Of a stretch of DNA of 27,011 nt, positions 1 to 8,083 are shown piece after piece. Location of the stretch: positions 1 to 27,011 of the IMG/VR virus record IMGVR_UViG_3300048104_000707. The stretch is one strand, 5' to 3'. A program made the position numbers and the translations under genes. How positions within the stretch are numbered: the stretch's first letter is position 1; each line of letters begins with the position of its first letter. Below the pieces are notes generated by a model. It did no database searches. It was given only the letters and a program-made list of their open reading frames with translations, and had not been told where the DNA came from. The DNA is from a virus.

Positions 1-443
1 TCAGCGTTTCCACTAATCCATGCATTGTGGTCGGCAAATACATTGGCAACCGATTGGCGTGCGCCCTTAAACTTTTCATCATTCAGGGCGAACATGGCTT
101 GCTTTTGCTCCGCCGCCATTCTCGCCTTTGCCTCCTCAGTCTGAAGTGCAAGCTTCTGCCCTTCTACCTGTGCCGCTAGTACATTCTTTTGCCTCTGACC
201 TTCTAATGCAAATTGTGCATCTCTTTGCCGTTGCGCATTAATTGCATTATACACCCGATCCTTATTTGCCTCGATATGTCTATACTTATCAAACTCACGG
301 GTCTGCACGGGTTGACCATCCATCCTCTGCCCAATAGCAGGTGTATTCATGGTGGCTTGTTGAAGCTGTAACCCCTGTTGTTGAGGGTTAAATGCTTGCA
401 CAGTTGGTTGTGCAGATTGTCGAGCGGCTAATAATGGGTTCAT
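1..443 (-). CDS. Q/A-rich coiled-coil protein, partial (probable internal virion protein)
   Basis: An open frame runs from an ATG at 443 to the left window edge without a stop, so only the first 147 or so residues are visible and the C-terminus is missing. Its start overlaps the stop of the 686-residue gene as ATGA, which fixes the start. The N-terminus (MNPLLAARQSAQPTVQAF) is followed by glutamine-rich sequence, then from about residue 55 a long charged, Ala/Gln-rich stretch with heptad character that looks like a continuous coiled coil. I recognise no catalytic motif. Its place after the internal virion-like protein and the fibre chaperone suggests an internal (ejected) virion protein; this is positional inference only. 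There is no clear Shine-Dalgarno sequence, so translation probably depends on coupling with the upstream gene. Confidence 0.7.
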   Translation of the reverse strand, partial: MNPLLAARQSAQPTVQAFNPQQQGLQLQQATMNTPAIGQRMDGQPVQTREFDKYRHIEANKDRVYNAINAQRQRDAQFALEGQRQKNVLAAQVEGQKLALQTEEAKARMAAEQKQAMFALNDEKFKGARQSVANVFADHNAWISGNA

Positions 444-2500
444 GACCAAATATCTCTTATCTCCCTTATGCCATTTAATACATCAGGTGCCGCCCTTGCA
501 TAATCCGTCCAGTTCATACTAGGTGTTGGCGATGGTGCAGGTGAGAACATTGTTGTGGGTGCTGATAATTGACCCGAGGATGTATAAGGTGATGTGTTAC
601 GAATAAGTGGTCCCATTGGTGCAAGTGCCGCTTCTAGCTGTGTGGCTGGAAGTTGAGCGTACTGCATGCCAAGTGCTGGAATCATTCCCGTATTGCCGAG
701 TCTCATATTTGTAATGGAGCTCATAAGGTTACGCTCATCATCAAGTATGGATTGATCTATTCCAAGGTTTGCACCCATTGCGGATAGCATCTGGTCACCA
801 TAATCAAGACCACGCAATCTATTCTGAAGGTCAGCTTGAGCACCCATTACCTCTCCGGATCCCGGGTCAAGCTCTGACAATGTACTAAATCTATCTGCTC
901 CTATTTCTGCACCCAAGCGATCTGCATCGGTGTCTAAAATGTTTTCCATTCTGCCCGCGTAGTCGTACCCAAAGTTTCCATCAAGCACGCCCTCCAATTT
1001 TCTTGCCATTCCAACATCAGCACTGCCCCTTCTCTCGGCATCACGGATCATGGCATCAGCAAGTAAATCACCACGCTGTTGCCCAAGTTGTGACCGAATC
1101 ATAGCGTTCGCCATATTTTGACCCGTGCCTGTTCCTTGCCCCACACCTGCAGACCTTATGCCTCGCTGACTAGCATTTGCTGAGTTCTCAATATTTGCAC
1201 CAGCGGCTAAGGCTTTTGCTCTTTCTGCCTGTTGGATTCGATCCGCGGCTCCGTATTGAGCGTCTCTTGTGTCACTAAATCGACCTTCAAGCTCTCTATT
1301 TAATCCGATTCCTGCATCTCTTGTGTCAGCAAACCTACCCTGCAGTTCTGAGTTCTGGTCACGCTTGATTTGCTCAAGGCGAGATAACTCATCAAATGCG
1401 GAGTTTGTCAGCCCAGTTTGTAAAGCCTTTGAATCCCTTAATGCATTAGCATAGTTTGACCCTTCGGTTAATACATCATCAACTAGACCTTGGTTGGACA
1501 TAGCAGTGAGCATATTAAGATCCTGCTGGTCACCCGCTAGTTCATTAAATCCATCTTGGAATTGGCGATACCTATTTTCTAAACCACCGGGACCGCGATC
1601 ATAAATTGAACCAAGCTCGGACATTGCATCCAAGCTCATTCCCTTCATGCGATCCAATACGGGTTGGAAGTCATACATTCTTTGATCCGCAGACCCTAAG
1701 TAATCATTCGCATATTTCCCTGTGTTGTTAATGGTGTCATTAATAGTGTCCCCACTCTCCCGTAACCATTTGGGGAATGGATCCATGTCCTGCCCGCCCA
1801 AGGAGAAACCATCTTCATATGCATCATCTCCAGGCGAAGCCAGTAGGGTTTGCATGCGTTCTGTATCTGAGGGATCAAGCAAGCCTGTCTTTCCTCGACT
1901 AACAAGGTTAGTCATTAATCCCCGTTGGTTTGCTAAATCGTCTGTGCTCAAATTTGCTGCTCTATCTTTTGCGGCGTTCGCACGGTATTCAGCTCTTGCT
2001 TTATTTATATCCTCTCGCTGTTTCTGTCTACCACTTGTATCGCCTGAGTTGTTCTCTATTACCTTGTCCCCAATCGTCCATGCCAATGCACCAGGTAGCC
2101 CTCCCCCTGCTACGCCTACAATCGTACTTGCAAGGTCGTCCCATGTTGCATCACTAATTCCAAAAGTTTTAGAAGAATCTATCCCCAACCAGTCGTCCTT
2201 GACTGTATTTAATGCACCACCGAGGAATGTTTTATTCTTCATTCCAAGGAATTTATTGTCATCAATCCCTAGGACGTCATCTACGATCTTCTTCTTGAAC
2301 CATTTGAAGATTCCATAAGAAGGCACATCAGGGTTTTGTTGCTCACCCGATCCCGGTATAATTACCTCACCCGAGCCACCAATCGACTTAAGGATATCCT
2401 CCTCAAGTGGATTAATGTAAGCAATTCTTTCCTTGCCGAACTTCCCGTCTACCGGGGCACGCTCATTGAGTAATTTAGCAGCTTTTTGATACTTATCCAT
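440..2500 (-). CDS. Probable internal virion / structural protein, 686 aa
   Basis: Large soluble protein of unknown exact role. Residues 30-65 carry an NPLEEDIL...GGSGE...PGSGE segment ending in PSYGIFKWF, followed by a basic amphipathic stretch (KWFKKKIVDDVLGI) and the repeated phrases KFLG...KTFLGG. A short hydrophobic glycine-rich segment (about 122-143, STIVGVAGGGLPGALAW) could touch a membrane. Residues 155-190 and 365-500 are Ala/Arg/Gln/Asp-rich and predicted helical, and 385-415 hold a tandem duplication of ELxGRFxDTRDA. The C-terminus is Pro/Ser-rich. Length, helical content and place downstream of the fibre genes resemble ejection or internal virion proteins of short-tailed phages, but no domain is certain. 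The start at 2500 sits in the 3' arm of a perfect hairpin; the stop overlaps the next gene as ATGA. Confidence 0.8.
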   Translation of the reverse strand: MDKYQKAAKLLNERAPVDGKFGKERIAYINPLEEDILKSIGGSGEVIIPGSGEQQNPDVPSYGIFKWFKKKIVDDVLGIDDNKFLGMKNKTFLGGALNTVKDDWLGIDSSKTFGISDATWDDLASTIVGVAGGGLPGALAWTIGDKVIENNSGDTSGRQKQREDINKARAEYRANAAKDRAANLSTDDLANQRGLMTNLVSRGKTGLLDPSDTERMQTLLASPGDDAYEDGFSLGGQDMDPFPKWLRESGDTINDTINNTGKYANDYLGSADQRMYDFQPVLDRMKGMSLDAMSELGSIYDRGPGGLENRYRQFQDGFNELAGDQQDLNMLTAMSNQGLVDDVLTEGSNYANALRDSKALQTGLTNSAFDELSRLEQIKRDQNSELQGRFADTRDAGIGLNRELEGRFSDTRDAQYGAADRIQQAERAKALAAGANIENSANASQRGIRSAGVGQGTGTGQNMANAMIRSQLGQQRGDLLADAMIRDAERRGSADVGMARKLEGVLDGNFGYDYAGRMENILDTDADRLGAEIGADRFSTLSELDPGSGEVMGAQADLQNRLRGLDYGDQMLSAMGANLGIDQSILDDERNLMSSITNMRLGNTGMIPALGMQYAQLPATQLEAALAPMGPLIRNTSPYTSSGQLSAPTTMFSPAPSPTPSMNWTDYARAAPDVLNGIREIRDIWS
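1256..1348 (-). repeat. Tandem duplication within the 686-aa gene
   Basis: Two adjacent copies of a unit encoding ELxGRFxDTRDA, about 54 bp apart (residues about 385-415). The second half of each unit is nearly identical in DNA (tctcttgtgtca is shared on the plus strand), and the rest has drifted. It looks like a local duplication in the helical region. Confidence 0.7.
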
Positions 2501-2519
2501 GACGGGGTAGTCCCGTCAT
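2499..2519 (-). promoter_or_regulatory. Hairpin covering the start codon of the 686-aa gene
   Basis: A perfect 8-bp inverted repeat, ATGACGGG and CCCGTCAT on the plus strand, has a 5-nt loop. In the minus-strand mRNA the 3' arm includes the first two bases of the AUG at 2500. The stop codon of the chaperone gene (2521-2523) lies directly 5' of the stem, so a terminating ribosome would melt it. The arrangement fits translational coupling; this is an inference. There is no T-run, so it is not a terminator. Confidence 0.5.
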
Positions 2520-2520
2520 T

Positions 2521-2769
2521 CTAGGCGGACGGAGGCTGGGGAAACTCGCTAGGATTCTCGGAAGAAGGTAAGTCCCTTAATGCCTGACGATATGTAGCCC
2601 ATTCTACTTTCTTGGCATCACTCAATGGTGCATCTAAAGTTTGGGTCCAATCCGAATTTTTCAGCAACTTAATCCTTAACATTCTACTCTCGTTGATAAC
2701 AGGAGTAGGTAAATCAGCATCAAACAAGGAGTCTGGATCAAGTGTTGGTGTAGGAATTATATCACTCAT
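2521..2769 (-). CDS. Tail fibre assembly chaperone-like protein (Phage_tail_APC type), 82 aa
   Basis: The segment at residues 30-70 matches the known pattern of the phage tail assembly chaperone family (Pfam Phage_tail_APC): R...KLLKNSDWTQTLDAPLS, then a spacer, then VEWATYRQALRDLP and a proline-rich tail. The family is usually found next to receptor-binding fibre genes and helps the fibre fold or trimerise. Here it lies one base downstream of the 712-residue fibre stop (TAA C ATG), the expected place. The N-terminal 28 residues are acidic and Pro-rich and not recognised. No Shine-Dalgarno sequence is visible, and translation is probably coupled to the fibre gene. Confidence 0.9.
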   Translation of the reverse strand: MSDIIPTPTLDPDSLFDADLPTPVINESRMLRIKLLKNSDWTQTLDAPLSDAKKVEWATYRQALRDLPSSENPSEFPQPPSA

Positions 2770-2770
2770 G

Positions 2771-4909
2771 TTAAGTTAGTTTATAGAATGCTCTAGTTGG
2801 TTGATAAAGGCTTTGCTCAAGGGAAGCCCACCCGCGAAATGTTTGGGTACCTCCGTTGGTTGGGCCCGTTTTATAGTTCCCATTGGAGTCAGTTGTATCC
2901 GTAAGCCCTGGTATATTGTCCATGAGTCTACCATCTATTTGTACGAGCTCCACATGATTTGCTACCCATTGCTCGTAGTTAGTTTGGTCTGCTCCTGCAG
3001 TTGCATTAAATGAGGCTTCTAATCCCAATATATTAACTCCTTCAGTGTTCTGAATAGTATGACCAGGACAAGTGGTATATCTTTCCTGAAAAGCGGACCT
3101 AGCTAGATCACTCTGACTGGATAATCCTAATGTACACCCAGATTGCTGAAACCTTACCCCGGGAGTTTTCTTGGTGCCATTTGCATAGTCTGTTGGAAGT
3201 GTATGGCTTGTGTGCTTAACAAAAGGTCCAAAGTTATTTCCAGTTGTGGTAGATGAATCTGCGTTATTCCAGTATGTTCCCATCCACGACCCGGTATTGA
3301 TATGAACAGTTGAATCCCTGTAGAACTTTGCAAGTTGGAAATTACCACTATACACAATTCTTGGGTAGTCGGGATCTCCATTAAATCCTGACCCAACAGC
3401 ACCACCTGAAAGGTTGCCTAGTCCAGAATTATAACCAGCATAGTTGCCGAAAAGATGAACAGCGCCATTGGTCGATGGTCTAAGTATAGGTTGAGGATTA
3501 ACATCTCCGCCTGATCCAATTCTAAAGTCCCAGCCTACCTTTCTGTTGGCCTCGCCAATAGCCATATTAAACTTAGAATTATTGACTACATTAAATATGC
3601 CTGCGCCAAATCGTGTGGTGCCAAGTAGATCGACACCAATATAACCTGAGCACTGCAAAGTGCCGCCGTCAACACCAAGTAATGAACCTGCTGTATTCCC
3701 GCTGGCTTTAGTAACCTGAAACATTATGTTACTAAGCGTAAGATCACCTTTTTGTTGCATGATTCCGATGCCTCTGCTGGCGGCAAGGGTTACATTCCAT
3801 TTCGTATGGTTAGCATTATCCGGGCGTAAGCCTGTACCAACTATTTCCACCTTGTAAACATGAGGGCGTATCCATGTCTCAACACCTAAATCATCAAGTG
3901 TTTCAGTAACATCAGTCTCAAACACAATGTAAGCGAACATTTGTCTTGCACTAAAATGTGTGTAAATATATTTCTCAACAGTTCCAAAGTTTGCAAACTT
4001 ACCCTGTACTGTCTGATTCTCACCATTAAAGAAAGATGCAGAATTATCTACCGCAGTTATCCCTCTTTCCGTTGCGTAATTTGTAGTACCAGTGCTTGCG
4101 TTGATATAAAAAACAGTAATTTGAGGGGTTTCATTATGTACATTAATACTGGTACTTACCCCGCCACCTGTGGCAGAAATCGTAGTTCCTGAAATTGATA
4201 TTCCAGTACCTGCTGTGTATGTAGTATTGGTGTCTGTGTTTACCCAAGGAACCTCGACAAACATCTTACCACTAGCAAGTTCGACGGGATACTTCTTTCC
4301 GTTTTCAGAGTATCCAATCTTTACCAATCCTGCAGTACTTGAAGTAGCGGTAGAATAGGTGGTATTTGAATTGGACCAAGGTACATTAACAACTAATTGA
4401 TCAGCAGAATTATGCTGTACTGCATAGGTTCTTGATGCTGTGCTTGTAACACTATTTGCGCCTGTGTTTTGCTGTGTGTTACTACCTAGCTTACTTAAGC
4501 CAAGGCTGGAGGAACTAGCGGCTGAATAGGTTGTATTACTCCAAGGAACATTAACAACTGCTTGGTTTGCGCTATTTAATTGTATTCCGTAAGTTCTGCT
4601 TGCGGTAGTTGAAACACTATTTGCGGCAACAGATTGGTCAGTATTACTAAATAGCTCAATACCACCACGCACTGTATGAGTCGCAAGCGGGAGGCTGTAG
4701 TTATTTGCATTACTTGCGATACCGGAAAGCTTTGTTGTGTTGGTGCCAACTTCCCCGATGACTTCATTTACCTTTAGCCTAAGGTTTTCAAAATTGGTAT
4801 CAACATCATCATGTGACATCGGAACTCCCGAGCTGTTTGCCCGTAGCTTAATGCCACTACCGGTTGAATTTAAATTACTACTTCCGTCGTTTGCTAATGT
4901 CTGTGCCAT
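2771..4909 (-). CDS. Tail fibre / receptor-binding protein with tandem repeats and probable beta-helix, 712 aa
   Basis: Residues 20-50 (IKLRANSSGVPMSHDDVDTN and on to NFENLRLKVNEV) resemble the N-terminus of the 536-residue fibre in this window and probably form the virion attachment part. Residues 80-235 hold three copies of a Ser/Thr/Asn-rich unit with the core TASRTYxxQxNSAxQxVVNV followed by PWSN...TTYS; the third copy is more diverged. Residues 380-470 alternate short strands and glycine turns (GDLTLSNIMFQVT, GTLQCSGYIGV, FNVVNNSKFNM) as in parallel beta-helix fibres. The C-terminus is unrecognised and is the likely host-binding tip. The next gene is a fibre chaperone, which supports a receptor-binding role. 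The start is preceded by GTAAC directly against ATG, inside a repeated 25-bp element, with no Shine-Dalgarno sequence. Confidence 0.85.
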   Translation of the reverse strand: MAQTLANDGSSNLNSTGSGIKLRANSSGVPMSHDDVDTNFENLRLKVNEVIGEVGTNTTKLSGIASNANNYSLPLATHTVRGGIELFSNTDQSVAANSVSTTASRTYGIQLNSANQAVVNVPWSNTTYSAASSSSLGLSKLGSNTQQNTGANSVTSTASRTYAVQHNSADQLVVNVPWSNSNTTYSTATSSTAGLVKIGYSENGKKYPVELASGKMFVEVPWVNTDTNTTYTAGTGISISGTTISATGGGVSTSINVHNETPQITVFYINASTGTTNYATERGITAVDNSASFFNGENQTVQGKFANFGTVEKYIYTHFSARQMFAYIVFETDVTETLDDLGVETWIRPHVYKVEIVGTGLRPDNANHTKWNVTLAASRGIGIMQQKGDLTLSNIMFQVTKASGNTAGSLLGVDGGTLQCSGYIGVDLLGTTRFGAGIFNVVNNSKFNMAIGEANRKVGWDFRIGSGGDVNPQPILRPSTNGAVHLFGNYAGYNSGLGNLSGGAVGSGFNGDPDYPRIVYSGNFQLAKFYRDSTVHINTGSWMGTYWNNADSSTTTGNNFGPFVKHTSHTLPTDYANGTKKTPGVRFQQSGCTLGLSSQSDLARSAFQERYTTCPGHTIQNTEGVNILGLEASFNATAGADQTNYEQWVANHVELVQIDGRLMDNIPGLTDTTDSNGNYKTGPTNGGTQTFRGWASLEQSLYQPTRAFYKLT
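4205..4666 (-). repeat. Three tandem fibre-shaft repeats in the 712-aa gene
   Basis: Coding repeat of about 55-60 residues per unit. The conserved core is TASRTY..Q.NSA.Q.VVNVPW in units one and two and KYPVELASGKMFVEVPW in unit three, each followed by N-rich TTYS/T. Similar shaft repeats are common in fibres of marine phages (family knowledge, not searched here). Confidence 0.75.
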
Positions 4910-4934
4910 GTTACAATAATATTAGTGTTACAAT
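4910..4934 (-). promoter_or_regulatory. 25-bp tandem half-site element, copy 1
   Basis: On the plus strand two GTTACAAT octamers start at 4910 and 4927, 17 nt apart, in the gap before the 712-residue fibre. On the sense (minus) strand this reads ATTGTAACACTAA, then about five AT-rich bases, then TTGTAAC immediately before ATG. The same layout occurs at 9346-9370 and 24160-24184. It could be a phage promoter, a tandem protein-binding site or a translation-start signal. The remaining gap, 4935-4982, holds no gene that I can see. Confidence 0.55.
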
Positions 4935-4982
4935 TAAATTAGGTGATGAATTTCGTTAGGTCAAGCACCCATGTTTATAAAG

Positions 4983-5189
4983 TTAGGAGTTAAGTCCTGC
5001 CTCAAAGTCGTCAAGATCACCAAGGTTTTCGGAGTCTACCCTGAGTGTGCCATCAATGTTGACGTCATTAAATGTTTGGACTGCGGTAAATGTATTTGCG
5101 ACATTAAGGACGGTTGAGTTGCCCGTGGCAATTTCTGCCTTTACTGCTTGTCCAAGTTGGTGAAATACGGATGATGTAGTGTCGGGCAT
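4983..5189 (-). CDS. Small fibre-associated protein, 68 aa
   Basis: Short protein beginning MPDTTSSVFHQLGQAVKAEI, followed by an NVANTFTAVQTFNDVNIDGT segment of the type seen in fibre shafts (a beta-rich, trimerising style) and an acidic end. The first 15 residues resemble the N-terminus of the 35-residue gene at 8657-8764 (DTNSILYKIGKAIAD), so the two may be paralogous adaptor-type proteins. It sits one base after the stop of the 837-residue protein (TAA C ATG), with no Shine-Dalgarno sequence. The function is unknown; a short fibre or adaptor subunit is the best guess. Confidence 0.7.
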   Translation of the reverse strand: MPDTTSSVFHQLGQAVKAEIATGNSTVLNVANTFTAVQTFNDVNIDGTLRVDSENLGDLDDFEAGLNS

Positions 5190-5190
5190 G

Positions 5191-7704
5191 TTATAATAGG
5201 GCTGGAATTAATTTAGAGTTCTTGTCCATGCTTGCAATCTTAGCGTTAGCATTTAAGCCTGCTTCCACCTGTGGCTGAATGCTTGCTACTAATGCACCGG
5301 AGTCCATAGATATTGGCTTGTCACCATCCTCGGCGTACAGAACTGATGCCTGATCATCTCGGTAAAGCCTGCCATCCGATACTACGACTGCGTTACTACC
5401 TATGTTCTGTATCTTAATATCTGCATTATTAGTTACTACTTCGTAGTTTGCATTGTCAATAGCACGCATACCACCAAACCATAAGTCTACCCCATCTGCT
5501 GTTGTAGTGGAGTACACAAAGAATGCATAGATTTCCTTAACACTTGCTTTGCCATCCGCATCGGATACATCTACTCCCATTGGGTTGCTGTAGTCTGCAG
5601 TTAATGTTGATACAGTACTTCCATTTATAGCATTAGAGTTGTATATTTCATCTGATACTTGGTCTACTGAGAATGTAATACCCGTACTTGTCGCAACGCC
5701 TGTTACCTCAACAGGTAGCATAGCTTCTGCCCCTACTACACAAGTGCAACGAAGTCTGATAACATCTCCTTCTGCGATTTCAGTTTGGTCGTATGTACCA
5801 GTTGCATCTACATAAGTGCCTGATGTGCCAGATAATTTCTGTGTAATTACAAGTGAATCCTTAGTTAAATTATAAAGCTGTAGTCTTGTGGTCGCTTCCA
5901 CATTTTTTACTTCCCAGGGAAGAACCGTGGTGGATCCAAATGTACCAATGACTTCTGCACCATTAGATAAGGTGGTGGAGCCTGATGTACTTATATTGCC
6001 CACAAATGTGGTGGCTTTGATTGTTAAAGTGTTACCACTAATCGCAAATACCGAACCTGCGCTTGCGTCCACCACCACATCATAAGAGCCCGCATCTATA
6101 GTGTTACCATCACGGGCAACCAAGACTTCTGCTTCACCCGCATAGTTATCTACTAAGTATGCCTTTGCCCTATTGTAAAACTTCTGAGGTGTATCAATTA
6201 CTTGGTAGGCATCCGTAGTTGCTCTTGTGTCAGTAATTAGTGCATCGTCAAATAATACCCAATCAACTGCGAGTTCTCCTAATCCTTTAAGTGCTTGTGT
6301 TGAGGTGGACAATGAGTGCCCATAAGAGCAAAACTTAAATGTGAAATCGTCTGCATTAGAATTGGAATCAGACCTTCTGTCTACACGATAAAAGCCCCCA
6401 AAGTTAGCAGTGTCCCAGTCTGAGTAAGCGGGCCCTGTATTATCAGAACTGCTAACAGCCCAATATCCATTTGAACGAATGTGCATGCCGTAGATTGTAG
6501 CTGCATCTGAATCATTAGAATTATACTCGTGTATTTGTACTCCTGTCAGAACTTCAAATTTTGCTATATCACCGCTTGCATCTGAAGTTTTACTATAGAC
6601 CCCAGGGGTGCTGTAATCGTAAACCATATCACCATTAGCATTTACAACGCCTCTCGTTATGGTTGAATCACCTGAAGAGGCGTATCCGTTGGTAGTGTCA
6701 GAAGATTTACTTTTAAGAAATACTGCGTTTTTAGCGTATGTAGATGGATTGTCTTCCAAATATAATTTAACATCCTCAAGAGCCGTTCCGCTTGCGTCTT
6801 TAATATTAAATGATACTTCCTTCTTGATTGTGACTACACCACGCTGACCTGTATTGCCTCTAGTGTTACGCCACATCTTAACGACATCAGTTCCTGTAGC
6901 GGAGTTTATGACTTCGTACTCACGATGAGTCCTTCCAGTCATTCCGTCTGAGCCAATGTCGTAGTCGTTAATATTCTGCGACACATCAAACTCTCGGAGT
7001 GTGTGTTCCGTTATGTTCCCTGTGTTGATTACCTCGCCAATAGACGAATTAGCAAACTTAAATGTAGCGTTGAAAGCTGGAAGCAAAACAGCGACACCAT
7101 CAAATGTACCATCGAACGATCCGTTGCTATTGCCGAATGGATTACGCCACTCTAGTCCTGATGTAGTTCCTCGCCAAGTAGTACCTATAACATCGAGATT
7201 CATAGAACCAGTGCATGGTCTACCAGTCAGAATAACTCCACCTCTGCCAACAAAATTTGAGCCACCGCCATTGCCACTCATACAAGCATCACTTGGATGC
7301 CAGTTAGAAATCCTAGCTCCTGCAAAGATTAAACCTGTGCTTTTAGAATTAGTAGATGTACCTCTAGTTGCATTGGTTCTAGTAGTCCCGTAGTAATAAT
7401 AAGCTGGATTCGCATTCGTCCCGCTAATACTCATGGCAGTGGTTGAAGTAGAAGTTGTTAGTCCTGCATTCGTGTGCCGAAGGATAAGTATCTCAGTATC
7501 TGGATTATGATACAATGTGCCTTTGATGACTATCTTTACTGTAGATGCAATTTCGTAAACATCTATATGGTTTTCATTTATGTAATGAGTTACACCCGTC
7601 ATGCCTATTAAGCCACTAAGGTCATTTTCAGTAGTTCCTGCATCCACCTGTAAAACATTTCTGTTTCCTGCGGAGTGTGCGGATGGTAGATAGCTCCAAC
7701 TCAT
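5191..7704 (-). CDS. Adhesin-like structural protein, 837 aa
   Basis: Large Ser/Thr/Gly/Asn-rich, mostly beta protein without a signal peptide or membrane helix. Residues 40-220 look like an irregular beta-helix or sandwich with short strands and turns. Residues 290-375 (VSFNIKDASGTALEDVKLYL and a following ANGDMVYDYSTPGVYS) resemble carboxypeptidase regulatory-like, Ig-type modules. Residues 475-520 (ELAVDWVLFDDALITD and TPQKFYNRAKAYLVDNY) are helical, and 520-600 return to strands. The C-terminal part (about 725-815) resembles end modules of marine phage structural proteins that I recognise only loosely. Likely a fibre, spike or host-recognition subunit. The start shares its A with the previous stop (TAATG) and has AAAGGA about 9 nt upstream, one of the better Shine-Dalgarno sites here. 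Confidence 0.75.
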   Translation of the reverse strand: MSWSYLPSAHSAGNRNVLQVDAGTTENDLSGLIGMTGVTHYINENHIDVYEIASTVKIVIKGTLYHNPDTEILILRHTNAGLTTSTSTTAMSISGTNANPAYYYYGTTRTNATRGTSTNSKSTGLIFAGARISNWHPSDACMSGNGGGSNFVGRGGVILTGRPCTGSMNLDVIGTTWRGTTSGLEWRNPFGNSNGSFDGTFDGVAVLLPAFNATFKFANSSIGEVINTGNITEHTLREFDVSQNINDYDIGSDGMTGRTHREYEVINSATGTDVVKMWRNTRGNTGQRGVVTIKKEVSFNIKDASGTALEDVKLYLEDNPSTYAKNAVFLKSKSSDTTNGYASSGDSTITRGVVNANGDMVYDYSTPGVYSKTSDASGDIAKFEVLTGVQIHEYNSNDSDAATIYGMHIRSNGYWAVSSSDNTGPAYSDWDTANFGGFYRVDRRSDSNSNADDFTFKFCSYGHSLSTSTQALKGLGELAVDWVLFDDALITDTRATTDAYQVIDTPQKFYNRAKAYLVDNYAGEAEVLVARDGNTIDAGSYDVVVDASAGSVFAISGNTLTIKATTFVGNISTSGSTTLSNGAEVIGTFGSTTVLPWEVKNVEATTRLQLYNLTKDSLVITQKLSGTSGTYVDATGTYDQTEIAEGDVIRLRCTCVVGAEAMLPVEVTGVATSTGITFSVDQVSDEIYNSNAINGSTVSTLTADYSNPMGVDVSDADGKASVKEIYAFFVYSTTTADGVDLWFGGMRAIDNANYEVVTNNADIKIQNIGSNAVVVSDGRLYRDDQASVLYAEDGDKPISMDSGALVASIQPQVEAGLNANAKIASMDKNSKLIPALL

Positions 7705-8081
7705 TATGCGTAATCCTTTGTAATAGATGAGACATTACCATCCCCATCGTATGCTATTGTTTGTGTAAGGATGGTTGTATCATCACCATACTTCACCACG
7801 ACTTGTGTGAGATTTCCGCTTGTATAGGTGAAGGTTTTAGTCTCAAGTAAATCCCCACCATTAGTCGTGTACTTGGATTGCCCAGTGAGCACACCGCTTG
7901 TATATGTATTTTCTGTATAAGAATCTGCGTTACCCGTGGCTAGTGTTACAATATTATTGGACGCACCACGGACATATAACTTTGCATCCGCAGAGTTAAT
8001 AGCGACTTCACCCGCCGCAAGGTCGGAAGTGTCGGGGACTGAGCCCCGAACACTTGACCTCTTTGGAAGAATTTTAGCCAA
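7704..8081 (-). CDS. Small fibre protein with tropism-determinant-like N-terminus, 125 aa
   Basis: Residues 5-48 read KRSSVRGSVPDTSDLAAGEV, then AINSADAKLYVRGASNNIVTL. This is the LaxGExxxNxxDxxLYVxxG pattern of phage fibre N-terminal domains related to the Mtd N-terminal family. Residues 55-125 form a Thr/Tyr/Asp-rich segment with two or three copies of a YTSGxLTxxxxxY-like unit, resembling small beta-hairpin repeats. The start is a TTG at 8081, two bases after the upstream TAA; no ATG in frame would keep the conserved N-terminus. The stop forms TAATG with the 837-residue gene. Its neighbours upstream share the same N-terminal pattern, so it is probably a small fibre or attachment subunit. 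Confidence 0.75.
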   Translation of the reverse strand: MAKILPKRSSVRGSVPDTSDLAAGEVAINSADAKLYVRGASNNIVTLATGNADSYTENTYTSGVLTGQSKYTTNGGDLLETKTFTYTSGNLTQVVVKYGDDTTILTQTIAYDGDGNVSSITKDYA

Positions 8082-8083
8082 AC

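Noticed and set aside
1722-2318. 198-aa plus-strand open frame
   Set aside because: Lies wholly opposite the 686-aa gene; composition (Ser/Leu/Pro-rich, no recognisable domain) is typical of an antisense shadow, and no plus-strand gene is otherwise supported.
4936-4964. Sigma70-like pair TTGACC - 17 nt - TAATTT on the minus strand
   Set aside because: The -10 matches the consensus at only three of six positions, and comparable pairs are not found before the other two copies of the 25-bp element.
7001-7393. 130-aa plus-strand open frame rich in Pro/Val/Leu
   Set aside because: Antisense shadow of the repetitive 837-aa gene; its bias follows from Asn/Gly/Thr codons on the other strand.
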